A stretch of DNA of 14,871 nt from Natrinema soli (GTDB lineage: Archaea > Halobacteriota > Halobacteria > Halobacteriales > Natrialbaceae). Shown piece by piece: positions 7,223-13,581 of the stretch. Position numbers and translations under genes: made by a program. The first letter of the stretch is position 1, and every line of letters begins with the position of its first letter. Under the pieces are notes generated by a model. That model made no database searches. It was not told the origin of the DNA and saw only the letters and a list, made by a program, of their open reading frames with translations. Location: positions 1 to 14,871 of the forward strand of contig NZ_JAQIVI010000211.1 of assembly GCF_028618695.1 (NCBI RefSeq), in the 5' to 3' direction.

Positions 7223-8176
7223 TCACACCTCCTTGTGGGCTTCGTCCAGCGGTTTTCGCATCTCGTCGTCGATCCAGGCAATGTCCTCGGCGAGGAACTC
7301 CTGGCCGGTGATCATGATTGCGGCACTCACGGTGATCAACGTCGTCAGGTCCTCGTCGCCAACCGTCCCCTCAGCAAGGCGTCTGACAGCGTCGCCCATG
7401 AGATAGGCGCCAGCGAGCATCGACTTGACGTCCCAGACGCCGCGATCGATCATCTCGTCGGTCACGAGCACCTCGTGTTGCCAGATCCACCAGTCGAGTC
7501 CATCGATCCATAGCAGCGCCCCCTCCATCGCGCGGTGGTGCAGCGGCGCGACGGTCTCGTAGGCGACGCCTTCGTCGTAATCGTCCTCGGCTTCAACCGG
7601 CGGGTAGTTGAGCGTCGGCTGCCACCACGACAGCTGCTCGCGAGCGGTGACGATGTTTGTCACGAGCGCGAATTGCTCATCACCGGGGATCCCGAGTTCG
7701 GACAGCGTCCCGGGGATCGAGTCCATTCGGAGCAACTGTCTCGTGGTCGTGTGGATATGTTCGGGTGTGAACGCCGGGAGGTTTTCCTCGGCGCTCTCGA
7801 AGAACCCCGTCTCCACCAGGTGATCGTTGATCCGCCAGGCCGCCGGCGTCAGGTTCTGGTACGGCGTCTCACCGTACTCCGGAACGCCGAGATTGTGGAG
7901 TTCGGGAATCCGCTTGAACTCGTCTTTCAGCTCCGACAACTCCGTGGCGAGCAACACTGCGTCGATCGGTTCGGAGAGTCCCTCTTTCACTTCCCGGCCC
8001 ATCGCCGCTAATTCATCCGTCGCCTCGTCTTCGACTTCCGACCGAAGGTCGGCGAGGGCGGGCCCGGAAACTGTCACGGGCGTCGAGATCCCTAGCGCCT
8101 CCTGAAGGCGACGGCGATTCGCTTCGTTTACAACCCCGTAACTGTATTTTCCCTGTGAATCGGTACCGTATGCCAT
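7223..8176 (-). CDS. Protein of unknown function heading the quinoprotein operon
   Basis: The protein has 317 residues and I do not recognise its family. It is mostly predicted helix by eye, acidic, has no Cys, no signal peptide and no clear membrane segment, although LTTLITVSAAIMITGQEFLA near the C-terminus is hydrophobic. Its most distinctive part is His/Trp-rich: QLSWWQPTLNYPP, LHHRAMEGALLW and DGLDWWIWQHEVLV (about residues 180-245), which could form a ligand or metal site or a docking surface; this is a guess. The stop lies 3 bases before the dehydrogenase start, and the ribosome binding site of that gene overlaps its last codons, so the two are almost certainly translated together. The role is therefore probably tied to the quinoprotein: a subunit, maturation factor or export partner. 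The ATG at 8176 follows an AT-rich promoter-like region. Confidence 0.8.
   Translation of the reverse strand: MAYGTDSQGKYSYGVVNEANRRRLQEALGISTPVTVSGPALADLRSEVEDEATDELAAMGREVKEGLSEPIDAVLLATELSELKDEFKRIPELHNLGVPEYGETPYQNLTPAAWRINDHLVETGFFESAEENLPAFTPEHIHTTTRQLLRMDSIPGTLSELGIPGDEQFALVTNIVTAREQLSWWQPTLNYPPVEAEDDYDEGVAYETVAPLHHRAMEGALLWIDGLDWWIWQHEVLVTDEMIDRGVWDVKSMLAGAYLMGDAVRRLAEGTVGDEDLTTLITVSAAIMITGQEFLAEDIAWIDDEMRKPLDEAHKEV
7226..7232 (-). promoter_or_regulatory. Ribosome binding site of the PQQ dehydrogenase gene
   Basis: GGAGGTG on the minus strand overlaps the last codons of the upstream gene, directly before its TGA, and lies 6 bases before the ATG at 7219. It favours that start over the Met codons at 7210 and further in. 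Confidence 0.75.
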
Positions 8177-8561
8177 GGTACGTAATAACAGACCATGCAG
8201 AGTGTATTAGTAATTTCCATCTAGCTACTATGTGTAATATATTGGTTCAGTGAACGACTAGCATATTTATTTATGTCTTATGGTTCAGGTAGTTACTGCC
8301 TTCCTCGAGTAGCGAACGCGAGATGAGCGCCGTTCGAACGGCGCACTGCCGAACGCCGGCCGTAACTGCCGAAAGGGATCCGTTAGCCGAAACCGACGAA
8401 AAGGCTGTTTCGCAGTCCCTACCTTCGTTCTCACCGAAGCGATCAGCCGTGACACCGTGATCCTCAAGTTATCGTCACTCCGTTCCGGATGCCCGTGCCG
8501 CGACATATAGCTCGTTCTAGCGGTCCACAGGATTATGCGGTATTACGTGCCATTTTTAGGC
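8177..8561. other. Divergent intergenic region with promoter-like AT-rich part
   Basis: Positions 8177-8290 are AT-rich. On the minus strand they contain TATA-like stretches (for example ataaataaatatg at about 8262-8274, aatatatta near 8236-8244 and tactaata near 8204-8211) that could drive the quinoprotein operon; which is used cannot be told. Positions 8283-8500 are GC-rich without a credible gene; a 73-codon minus-strand frame there is basic and unlike the neighbours. An acatatag box at 8503-8510 would place a transcript start near 8533 for the rightward gene. Confidence 0.45.
8327..8344. repeat. Perfect 18-base palindrome
   Basis: gcgccgttcgaacggcgc reads the same on both strands with no spacer. 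It lies about 150 bases before the operon start at 8176 and about 215 bases before the start of the rightward gene, so it could be a dimeric regulator site; with no central loop it is less typical of a terminator. Confidence 0.6.
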
Positions 8562-9119
8562 ATGGTCACCGACACGGGAATCCTCACTGCCGACCAGCGC
8601 GAAAATCTCCAGGGGGAACCCCGACACAACGAGACGGAACGACGGTACGTGAGAGAGCAAGTGCGAAACGCCATCGCCCGGGACGGCCTGGTCCTGTGGG
8701 AGAACCTGCAGCCCGACGATAGACGGTGGGTTTTCCGATCGACGGATCACGGATCGGTCGACAGATCGGAAGACGCCGACGAGGATCGGAAGGAGGACCG
8801 CCGAGAGGCCCTCCCCGTCGACTCCGGAGCGGCCGCCCTCCTCGCGTTCCTCTACCTCGGTCTGGAGGAGCGAAGCACCGACCGGCGAACAGAGGGCTTC
8901 GAAGCCGCCCTCGGAAACGCGATGGAGCGGGTAGCGAGACGAAACGGCTGGACACTGGACGAGTTCGAGTTCACCGTCGAGTTTGACCGGGATCGGGACT
9001 TCAAGCAACTGCGACGGCGATTCGACGAGGGCACGGCGACGATCGAAGAGGCAACCAAGCTACTGCGCCACGACGTCATTACAAACGCGGAGTACGCCGG
9101 ATACGCCCAGACGCGGTAG
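8562..9119 (+). CDS. Haloarchaeal conserved hypothetical protein
   Basis: The protein has 185 residues from the chosen start. The N-terminal pattern MVTDTGILTADQRENLQGE, then ETERRYVREQVRNAIARDGLVLWENLQ, resembles a family of haloarchaeal proteins of unknown function that begin with a GILT-x-x-DR-x-x-L-x-GE segment and are common in accessory regions; that recognition is from memory. Highly charged middle and C-terminal parts (RRFDEGTATIEEATKLLRHD) look helical; there is no signal peptide or membrane segment. An in-frame ATG at 8535 would add nine residues and fits a leaderless transcript from the TATA-like box at 8503-8510, so that start is possible; I prefer 8562 because the family motif usually begins right after the Met. 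The stop is TAG. Function is unknown. Confidence 0.75.
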   Translation: MVTDTGILTADQRENLQGEPRHNETERRYVREQVRNAIARDGLVLWENLQPDDRRWVFRSTDHGSVDRSEDADEDRKEDRREALPVDSGAAALLAFLYLGLEERSTDRRTEGFEAALGNAMERVARRNGWTLDEFEFTVEFDRDRDFKQLRRRFDEGTATIEEATKLLRHDVITNAEYAGYAQTR

Positions 9120-9136
9120 GAGACTGTCCCGATACG

Positions 9137-9215
9137 TCGAGGAGGGGAAGTCCTACCGAAAGGCCGCTCACACGTGCGCGCTGGTGGCTGGTGAGTGTGG
9201 GGCAAGAACTGATCA
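9137..9215 (+). repeat. Diverged repeat unit A
   Basis: Similar to 9884-9960. Both contain gtcga-g-gaag/caa-tcctaccga-agg near the start and gtgtggggcaag followed by ctgaYcag near the end. The plus-strand reading gives VEEGKSYRKAA here and VEDEQSYREAP in the other copy, so the units may be old copies of a short coding segment, possibly a helix-turn-helix of a transposase; that identity is a guess. Confidence 0.45.
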
Positions 9216-9446
9216 GAGTACTCTACTGATCTGATAGGTTTTATTAATACAATCAGATAGGCCACGCAAAGAGCGGGTGATTGGGGGTTGTGATACCACG
9301 AGTTCGGATACTGTGAGACCATGGTCTGAGATAATCGAAACCACTCCCGAATTATAGGACCCACTTGAGCGCGACTCGTATATGGGTTTATTGTGACACA
9401 GTACCATGGCATATATGCAGAGGGCACGTCGACATTGTCTGTTCAA

Positions 9447-9460
9447 CCCCCTGCAGGGGG
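9447..9460. repeat. Perfect 14-base palindrome
   Basis: ccccctgcaggggg, followed by atttaagctac. GC-rich palindromes of this kind occur in the ends of IS200/IS605-like elements and in the palindrome-associated elements known from haloarchaea; no transposase lies beside it here. Confidence 0.55.
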
Positions 9461-9522
9461 ATTTAAGCTACCTCGGTCACCACCTCCCGACGTAGCTTTT
9501 CAGTGCTATCGACGACTCGAGG

Positions 9523-9751
9523 AACCCTGTTCTGCCTAGATCTGACTCGTTAGAGTGTAGCTTTATTACCTATGGAGACAATGAATGGTGATACGGCAGG
9601 GGACTCATCGCACTGAATGGCATGTACGACCGACGCGTTGTCTGCCCCCTGCCGTCATCCCACCCCACCTGCCCTTTCGATACGATCGATCCCGCTCGAG
9701 GAACCCAGTTCTCCCTGCTTGCACCCTGCCTTGAGGAGGGAGAACAGGGTT
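9523..9751. repeat. Hairpin and inverted-repeat family (three copies of a 15-base arm)
   Basis: Copy 1, aaccctgttctgcct, is at 9523-9537; copy 2, aacccagttctccct, at 9702-9716; copy 3, agggagaacagggtt, is inverted at 9737-9751. Copies 2 and 3 form a 15-base stem with one mismatch around a 20-base loop; copies 1 and 3 are inverted repeats matching at 14 of 15 bases that enclose about 200 bases. Copies 1 and 2 are both preceded by ctcgagg. This arrangement suits a small non-autonomous element (MITE) or a nested pair of ends. Confidence 0.55.
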
Positions 9752-9794
9752 GTAGATGCGTCTATCCAGCCAAATACGGGAAAAGAGTAGACGT

Positions 9795-9899
9795 CTAAAG
9801 AAGACCTTTCTTCTGAAGGTGCGCTTCGGCACAGTCCGTGCAGATCCCGACGTGTGTCCTCTGGCAGAACAGCTGGTCAAGTCGTCGAAGACGAGCAAT
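9795..9899 (-). pseudogene. Cys/His-rich coding remnant
   Basis: A minus-strand open frame with no usual start codon ends in LDQLFCQRTHVGICTDCAEA and HLQKKGLL before a TAG at 9795-9797. The pattern C-x3-H-x3-C-x2-C-x3-H looks like a zinc-binding knuckle and the codons mostly end in G or C. It overlaps repeat unit B upstream. It is too short and start-less to be called a gene; it could be the 3' remnant of a small zinc-finger protein or chance. Confidence 0.25.
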
Positions 9900-9960
9900 C
9901 CTACCGAGAGGCTCCGTTAACGACAAGACTCCGCTGATGGGTGTGGGGCAAGGCTGACCA
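9884..9960 (+). repeat. Diverged repeat unit B
   Basis: Second copy of the unit at 9137-9215, about 750 bases away in the same orientation. Roughly 70% of bases match in the first 34 and more in the last 25; the centre is not alignable by eye. Confidence 0.45.
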
Positions 9961-9965
9961 GCGTC

Positions 9966-10112
9966 TCACGTTCTAACGGTCTCAAACGCATCTTGTACAG
10001 CATCGTCACGCGCTTCGGACTCGATATACCACCGACGGCGTTCGTCGTCTTGGGAAATGTTCGAGGAGTGACCGCTTACCCAACGATCGGGGGTGTCATC
10101 GGCAGCTGTTGG
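9966..10112 (-). pseudogene. C-terminal remnant of an acidic haloarchaeal protein
   Basis: This minus-strand frame is open for 48 codons between TAA (10113-10115) and TGA (9966-9968) but has no ATG, GTG or TTG. It reads DRWVSGHSSNISQDDERRR, then WYIESEARDDAVQDAFETVRT. The composition (Asp/Glu-rich, amphipathic) is much more protein-like than any overlapping frame, including the plus-strand frame at 9993-10277. I take it as the end of a gene whose 5' part has been lost; the family was not recognised. Confidence 0.4.
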
Positions 10113-10470
10113 TTAACTAGGACCGTCCCAAGCGTGGACTGCCTAGAACATCTCCTTTCTAAAACTCGTGTCACGTTCGATTTTCTAAGAAGATCTACTA
10201 GTCAAAGTGGACTTGAGACGGTACTAGTGGCTCGTCAACCGTGGATCGATGAACAGAGAACCCATAGTTCAAACTGACATGATTTGAAGATTTCTCTGAG
10301 GGCGTGCTAGAGACAAAGCGCGAATGTCGCACGAGATCTGGCTCGATTTGCGACGAGAGTGATCGGTAAGTACAGGTAAAGTAGTTATTGGAGCGGCTAT
10401 TGATCTATCAGTTCATGATACCAAAGTAATTAGCGAGTAGTTTTAACAGAGAAAGGGAAGAACGCTCAGA
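10113..10470. other. Noncoding stretch before the response regulator
   Basis: No coding frame is supported on either strand. The base composition falls towards AT after about 10280. actag/ctag words recur (10198, 10224) but no clear element end could be defined. Confidence 0.45.
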
Positions 10471-10476
10471 TAGTTC

Positions 10477-10486
10477 CGATTTATGA
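10477..10486 (+). promoter_or_regulatory. TATA-like box of the response regulator gene
   Basis: cgatttatga lies centred about 26 bases before the ATG at 10508, the spacing expected for archaeal TBP binding and a leaderless transcript. This supports ATG 10508 over the TTG at 10499. Confidence 0.45.
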
Positions 10487-10507
10487 AACGGAGATCCCTT
10501 GATTCAC

Positions 10508-10939
10508 ATGACTGAAAACAAGACTAACCCTGACATTTTACTTGTAGAGGATAACCCCGGGGATGTTCGATTAACTCAGGAAGCCTTTCGGGAGGCCGAG
10601 TTTGACGTGAGAATGCATATTGCCACAGATGGCATTAAGGCAATAGATTTTTTGAGGAGCGATGAATCACCGTGTCTTGATTTTGTGTTGCTGGATTTAA
10701 ATCTGCCACGCAAAGACGGACTTGACGTATTAGAGGAGATTAAGGGGGATCCTGAAATGGAGCAGCTCCCGGTGCTTGTGCTGACCAGTTCGACGGCCAG
10801 AGAGGATGTTATTTCGAGTTATGAGCAACATGCGAACGCGTACTTAACGAAGCCAGACAGTCCTGAGACGTTTGTTGATTTAGTCCAAGCTGTTGAGAAG
10901 TTTTGGATTGGGAGGGCTCGATTGCCGTCCTGCTCTTAA
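10508..10939 (+). CDS. Single-domain response regulator (receiver protein)
   Basis: The protein has 143 residues and consists of one CheY-like receiver domain, the phosphoacceptor of a two-component system. Visible conserved residues are the acidic pocket in ILLVEDNPGD, the phosphoacceptor Asp in VLLDLNLPRKDG, the Ser/Thr switch in VLTSST and the Lys in AYLTKP. The NPGDVRLTQEAF segment and the end EKFWIGRARLPS are typical of the haloarchaeal Rcp1-like family that works with phytochrome- or PAS-type histidine kinases. There is no output domain, and no kinase gene in the window, so it is an orphan here. Codons are richer in A and T than in the other genes of the window, suggesting a different origin or history. 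The TTG nine bases upstream is a less likely start. Confidence 0.93.
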   Translation: MTENKTNPDILLVEDNPGDVRLTQEAFREAEFDVRMHIATDGIKAIDFLRSDESPCLDFVLLDLNLPRKDGLDVLEEIKGDPEMEQLPVLVLTSSTAREDVISSYEQHANAYLTKPDSPETFVDLVQAVEKFWIGRARLPSCS

Positions 10940-10976
10940 GTGGTTTAGAGCAAGACTGCCACTTGAGAGAACTCTC
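10938..10976 (+). terminator. Possible hairpins after the response regulator gene
   Basis: aagtgg (10938-10943) pairs with ccactt (10959-10964), and gagag-aa-ctctc follows at 10965-10976. The first stem overlaps the stop codon. No T-run follows, so termination here is only a possibility. Confidence 0.25.
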
Positions 10977-11251
10977 GATGGTAAGTACGCCCACCTACAT
11001 ACCAGCTAATTCACTGGAGTATGGGATGAAATCAACCTTTGAGAAGAACCTATGACATCTTGCACTGGGGGAAAGCCCGGCAGCACAGCGAGCACGAAGA
11101 GAGCGAGCGAGCAGTCCGGAGCTTGGAGGTGGGCAGATGATCGTGGGAGGGCGGTGCTGTGCGGTGCGGTCCGCCCGTCGTCCCGCTCTCCATACTCATC
11201 AACCTCATCTCGCCACTCTCGTCCTCCCACTCACTCAAACTGCACTGCCCC
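10977..11251. other. Noncoding region with purine-rich then pyrimidine-rich blocks
   Basis: No gene is supported. A block rich in GAGCG/GCGAG (about 11081-11150, including agcacagcgag, also found at 171-181) is followed by a pyrimidine-rich block (about 11170-11265). The same order of blocks is seen at about 165-450. gggcgg (11149-11154) and ccgccc (11171-11176) can pair. Confidence 0.4.
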
Positions 11252-11797
11252 CTATTTTCTGTACGGCTTCCGGATCCAGGACTTCATCGAACTGCCCCAT
11301 GCTCGCAGCTGTACTCGGATCGCTCGGCGCAGATCCTGCCGTAGCACCGCCACTTCAGAGTAGTACGATCGCGCACTCCTCGGCAATTCGTGGAACCGTT
11401 TCTGGCACTCGAGACACGTGTACTCGAACTCTGCCCGGACTTTGTTCTGGTGCCCCTCGAGCTCACCCGCTTTGCTGTAGTGGAACTCCTCGTACACGAG
11501 CTTCTTCGAGACGAACTCGCGACCGTCACACCGCGGGCACTGCGTCATCATCAGCGGCTCGTCCGATCCCTGCCTCGAGACAGTACCCGAACTCATTGAT
11601 GCAACCCTGACCTGCTCACCCTCACTATCCTCGGCTGTACTCCCGGCTTCGTCCACTGTGGTCTCAGCTTGGTCTGCCTCCGGTTCGTCTTCCTCGCTTG
11701 GCGCTGCTCCTTCTCGAACCCAGTCGTCGAATTCCTCGCTCAGGATCTGGTCGTCGTCCCCTGCCTCTTCCGTCTGGTGTTGGTCAGTCCAGCTCAT
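11252..11797 (-). CDS. Zinc-ribbon protein of unknown function
   Basis: The protein has 181 residues from ATG 11797. It is hyperacidic at residues 1-80, then carries a probable zinc ribbon with C87-x2-C90 (QCPRCDGREF) and C128-x2-C131 (YTCLECQKRF) spaced 37 residues apart, and ends in a basic segment (about 140-181, RRAIRVQLRAWGSSMKSW). This layout suggests nucleic-acid or protein binding; no family was recognised. The frame is open further up to a GTG at 11878, directly after an in-frame TGA. The 27 extra codons look coding (GLDDREAVLFAHLRGASRD; about 70% end in G or C), so either the GTG is the start or the gene is the downstream part of a longer, frameshifted gene whose remnant lies at 11876-12128. 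Confidence 0.6.
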   Translation of the reverse strand: MSWTDQHQTEEAGDDDQILSEEFDDWVREGAAPSEEDEPEADQAETTVDEAGSTAEDSEGEQVRVASMSSGTVSRQGSDEPLMMTQCPRCDGREFVSKKLVYEEFHYSKAGELEGHQNKVRAEFEYTCLECQKRFHELPRSARSYYSEVAVLRQDLRRAIRVQLRAWGSSMKSWIRKPYRK

Positions 11798-11875
11798 ATC
11801 CCGACTCGCCCCTCTCAGGTGGGCGAACAACACCGCCTCGCGATCGTCCAATCCCACGTCTTCTCCACTGCTCTT

Positions 11876-12128
11876 CACTCACCACCGCCTCGAGTCCAAT
11901 CTCACCGTCGACATCCTCGCCCACGGCCACATCCCTCCCCTCGAGGAGAGCAACCCACCCTCCGTCACCACCCTTCCAGGTCCGCTCTATCCTTCTGCTG
12001 TGCTGTAGGAGAGCGAAGTTCTCCTGAACGTCGCCGTCCTCCTGTTTTCCCGCGATTCTTCTAAATCCGCCGCGTAACTCCCGCTGAGGAGGTTTGCGAG
12101 CATCTTGCCCAAGAAACTCAACGACTGC
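11876..12128 (-). pseudogene. Frame-disrupted coding remnant upstream of the zinc-ribbon gene
   Basis: Minus-strand coding-like sequence is spread over two frames with no complete gene. From ATG 12103 one frame reads MLANLLSGSYAADLEESREN and stops at 11987-11989. The adjoining frame, open from 12128 to 11784 but with no start codon in its first 50 or so codons, reads ENFALLQHSRRIERTWKGG, DGGWVALLEGRDVAVGED and VDGEIGLEAVVSEEQW. After EEQW its quality drops to Arg-rich text while the frame of the zinc-ribbon gene becomes protein-like (GEDVGLDDREAVLFAHL). The simplest reading is one ancestral gene, perhaps joined to the zinc-ribbon gene, broken by at least two frameshifts. The family was not recognised. 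Confidence 0.45.
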
Positions 12129-12200
12129 TCACTGCTCAAGCTGATTCAGCTAGACAGTACCGATAATGAAATACCCTCCATGTAGCATAGACAAGATAGA

Positions 12201-12210
12201 AATATTTTAG
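12201..12210 (+). promoter_or_regulatory. TATA-like box of the GH68 gene
   Basis: aatattttag sits in an AT-rich stretch, centred about 32 bases before ATG 12238; a transcript from here would start a few bases before that ATG. It supports ATG 12238 rather than the GTG at 12217, which would fall inside the promoter spacing. Confidence 0.5.
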
Positions 12211-12237
12211 TACAATGTGAGTAAATACTCGTCCAAG

Positions 12238-13581
12238 ATGGTAGATAGGAGTAGTAATATTAAGTTGAATAGACGTGGCGTGCTCAAAGCAACCGGCGCA
12301 ATTGGCGCGGCCGGCCTCGGACTGGCGGTCGGAACTGGATCTGGGGCCGCACGTAAAACGGGCGAGGCCAGCGCATGGACGCGTGAACATGCGAATAACA
12401 TTGAACTCACAGATGATCTGACTGCGCCAGTGATCAACGAAAACTCCGACGTGATTTCAGACGACTACTGGATCTGGGATACCTGGCCACTTCGATATCG
12501 CGACGGTTCAATCGCAAAGATCAACGGCTGGCAAGTCGTCTTCTCTCTGACGGCGCCGAAGAACCTCGTACCCGGTGCTCGTCACAACGAGGCAACAATT
12601 CGATACTTCTATTCCCGAAACGGCCATGACTGGCAGGAGGGCGGTACGGCCTTGGACGACCCACTCGGTCATCACCAGTGGGCCGGGTCCGCGATGTATG
12701 ACCGCAGCGAGGACCAGATCTATCACTTCTACACACCGACCAGCGCAGAACCAGAGTTCCGCCAGCGGCTTGCGCTTGCGAAGGGCGCAACGCTAGAGAC
12801 AGGCCCGCATGGCGTTGAGTTGGTTGGAGAGCAAGAACACATCCTCATCGGTAAGGCTGACGGGGAACTCTACCAGACCTTAGAGCAGTCCCGAGACCAA
12901 GGTATCGTTTATGCATTCCGTGACCCTTGGTACTTCCAGCACCCTGAAACGGGAGAGGACATGGTCGTGTTTGAAGGCAACACGCCCACAGAAGGCGAGA
13001 ACCCGGACGACCCACAGAGCTATAATGGGAACGTTGGCGTGGCACGAGCGACGAACGACGAACTCACCGAGTGGGAGCTGCTCCCACCGAACCTCGAAGC
13101 CATTGAAGTCAATCAGCAACTTGAGCGCCCTCACTACGTCTTCCAGAACGGCAAGTGGTACCTGTTCGTGCTGAGTCACGAGTTTACCTTTGCCCCCGGC
13201 CTCTGGGGTCCTGACGCGCTGTATGGGTTCGTGAGCGACTCACTCTACGGTGACTACGAGCCGCTCAACGGCAGCGGACTGGTCATTGCTAACCCCGAAG
13301 AGGCCTCTTTCCAGGGCTATTCATGGCTGGCGATGCCCCAGGGGAACGACGTACTCGTCGAAAGCTTCGAGAACTTCCGTGGTCTCGATGATACTTCTCG
13401 AGGTGAAATTGGTCTCGACGAAGTCGGATACCTCCCTCCCGAAGAGCAAAAGGAACTATTTGGTGGTACGCTTGCCCCGAGTTTAAAGCTGCAACTCAAT
13501 GGGACAGAAACGCGAGTCGTAAACGAACTCAACGACGGACACTTCCTGCCTTCGGGTGGATCGAACGGAAGAGGGCAATAA
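12238..13581 (+). CDS. Tat-exported GH68 fructosyltransferase (levansucrase/inulosucrase type)
   Basis: The 447-residue enzyme splits sucrose and transfers fructose to growing fructan (or to water), acting outside the cell. A Tat signal (N-R12-R13-G-V-L-K17, then an Ala/Gly-rich stretch) is followed by a full five-bladed GH68 domain. The catalytic triad is visible: nucleophile D81 in IWDTWPL, transition-state stabiliser D229 in AFRDP, and acid/base E296 in LERPHYV. The sucrose-pocket motif reads QWAGSA (148-152 region), where EWSGSA is usual in bacteria. Length and motifs are complete, so it is probably active. GH68 enzymes are known in haloarchaea, including a characterised inulosucrase from Halalkalicoccus. 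Levan or inulin product cannot be told from the sequence. An in-frame GTG at 12217 would add seven residues. It stands alone with no sugar transporter or GH32 gene in the window; glucose it releases could have fed a PQQ sugar dehydrogenase such as the broken one at 742-2398, which is speculation. Confidence 0.95.
   Translation: MVDRSSNIKLNRRGVLKATGAIGAAGLGLAVGTGSGAARKTGEASAWTREHANNIELTDDLTAPVINENSDVISDDYWIWDTWPLRYRDGSIAKINGWQVVFSLTAPKNLVPGARHNEATIRYFYSRNGHDWQEGGTALDDPLGHHQWAGSAMYDRSEDQIYHFYTPTSAEPEFRQRLALAKGATLETGPHGVELVGEQEHILIGKADGELYQTLEQSRDQGIVYAFRDPWYFQHPETGEDMVVFEGNTPTEGENPDDPQSYNGNVGVARATNDELTEWELLPPNLEAIEVNQQLERPHYVFQNGKWYLFVLSHEFTFAPGLWGPDALYGFVSDSLYGDYEPLNGSGLVIANPEEASFQGYSWLAMPQGNDVLVESFENFRGLDDTSRGEIGLDEVGYLPPEEQKELFGGTLAPSLKLQLNGTETRVVNELNDGHFLPSGGSNGRGQ

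Larger units (their letters stand above)
9120..9965. other. Accessory region of repeats and palindromes, no intact gene
   Basis: No complete gene is supported. The region holds two diverged repeat units near its ends (9137-9215, 9884-9960), a 12-base palindrome agaccatggtct at 9316-9327, a 14-base palindrome at 9447-9460, the short inverted pair aagctac/gtagctt (9465-9471, 9492-9498), and three copies of a 15-base hairpin-arm sequence (9523-9537, 9702-9716, 9737-9751). This mixture is what remains of small mobile elements often looks like; no transposase frame was recognised. Confidence 0.5.

Noticed and set aside
6221..7513. 430-codon plus-strand open frame
   Set aside because: Antisense shadow of the PQQ dehydrogenase and the 317-residue gene, with no recognisable motif and crossing two real genes.
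8285..8506. 73-codon minus-strand frame
   Set aside because: Basic composition unlike haloarchaeal proteins, and it runs through the 18-base palindrome.
9993..10277. 94-codon plus-strand frame with TTG start
   Set aside because: The opposite strand carries the more protein-like acidic fragment at 9966-10112, and the rest has no coding character.
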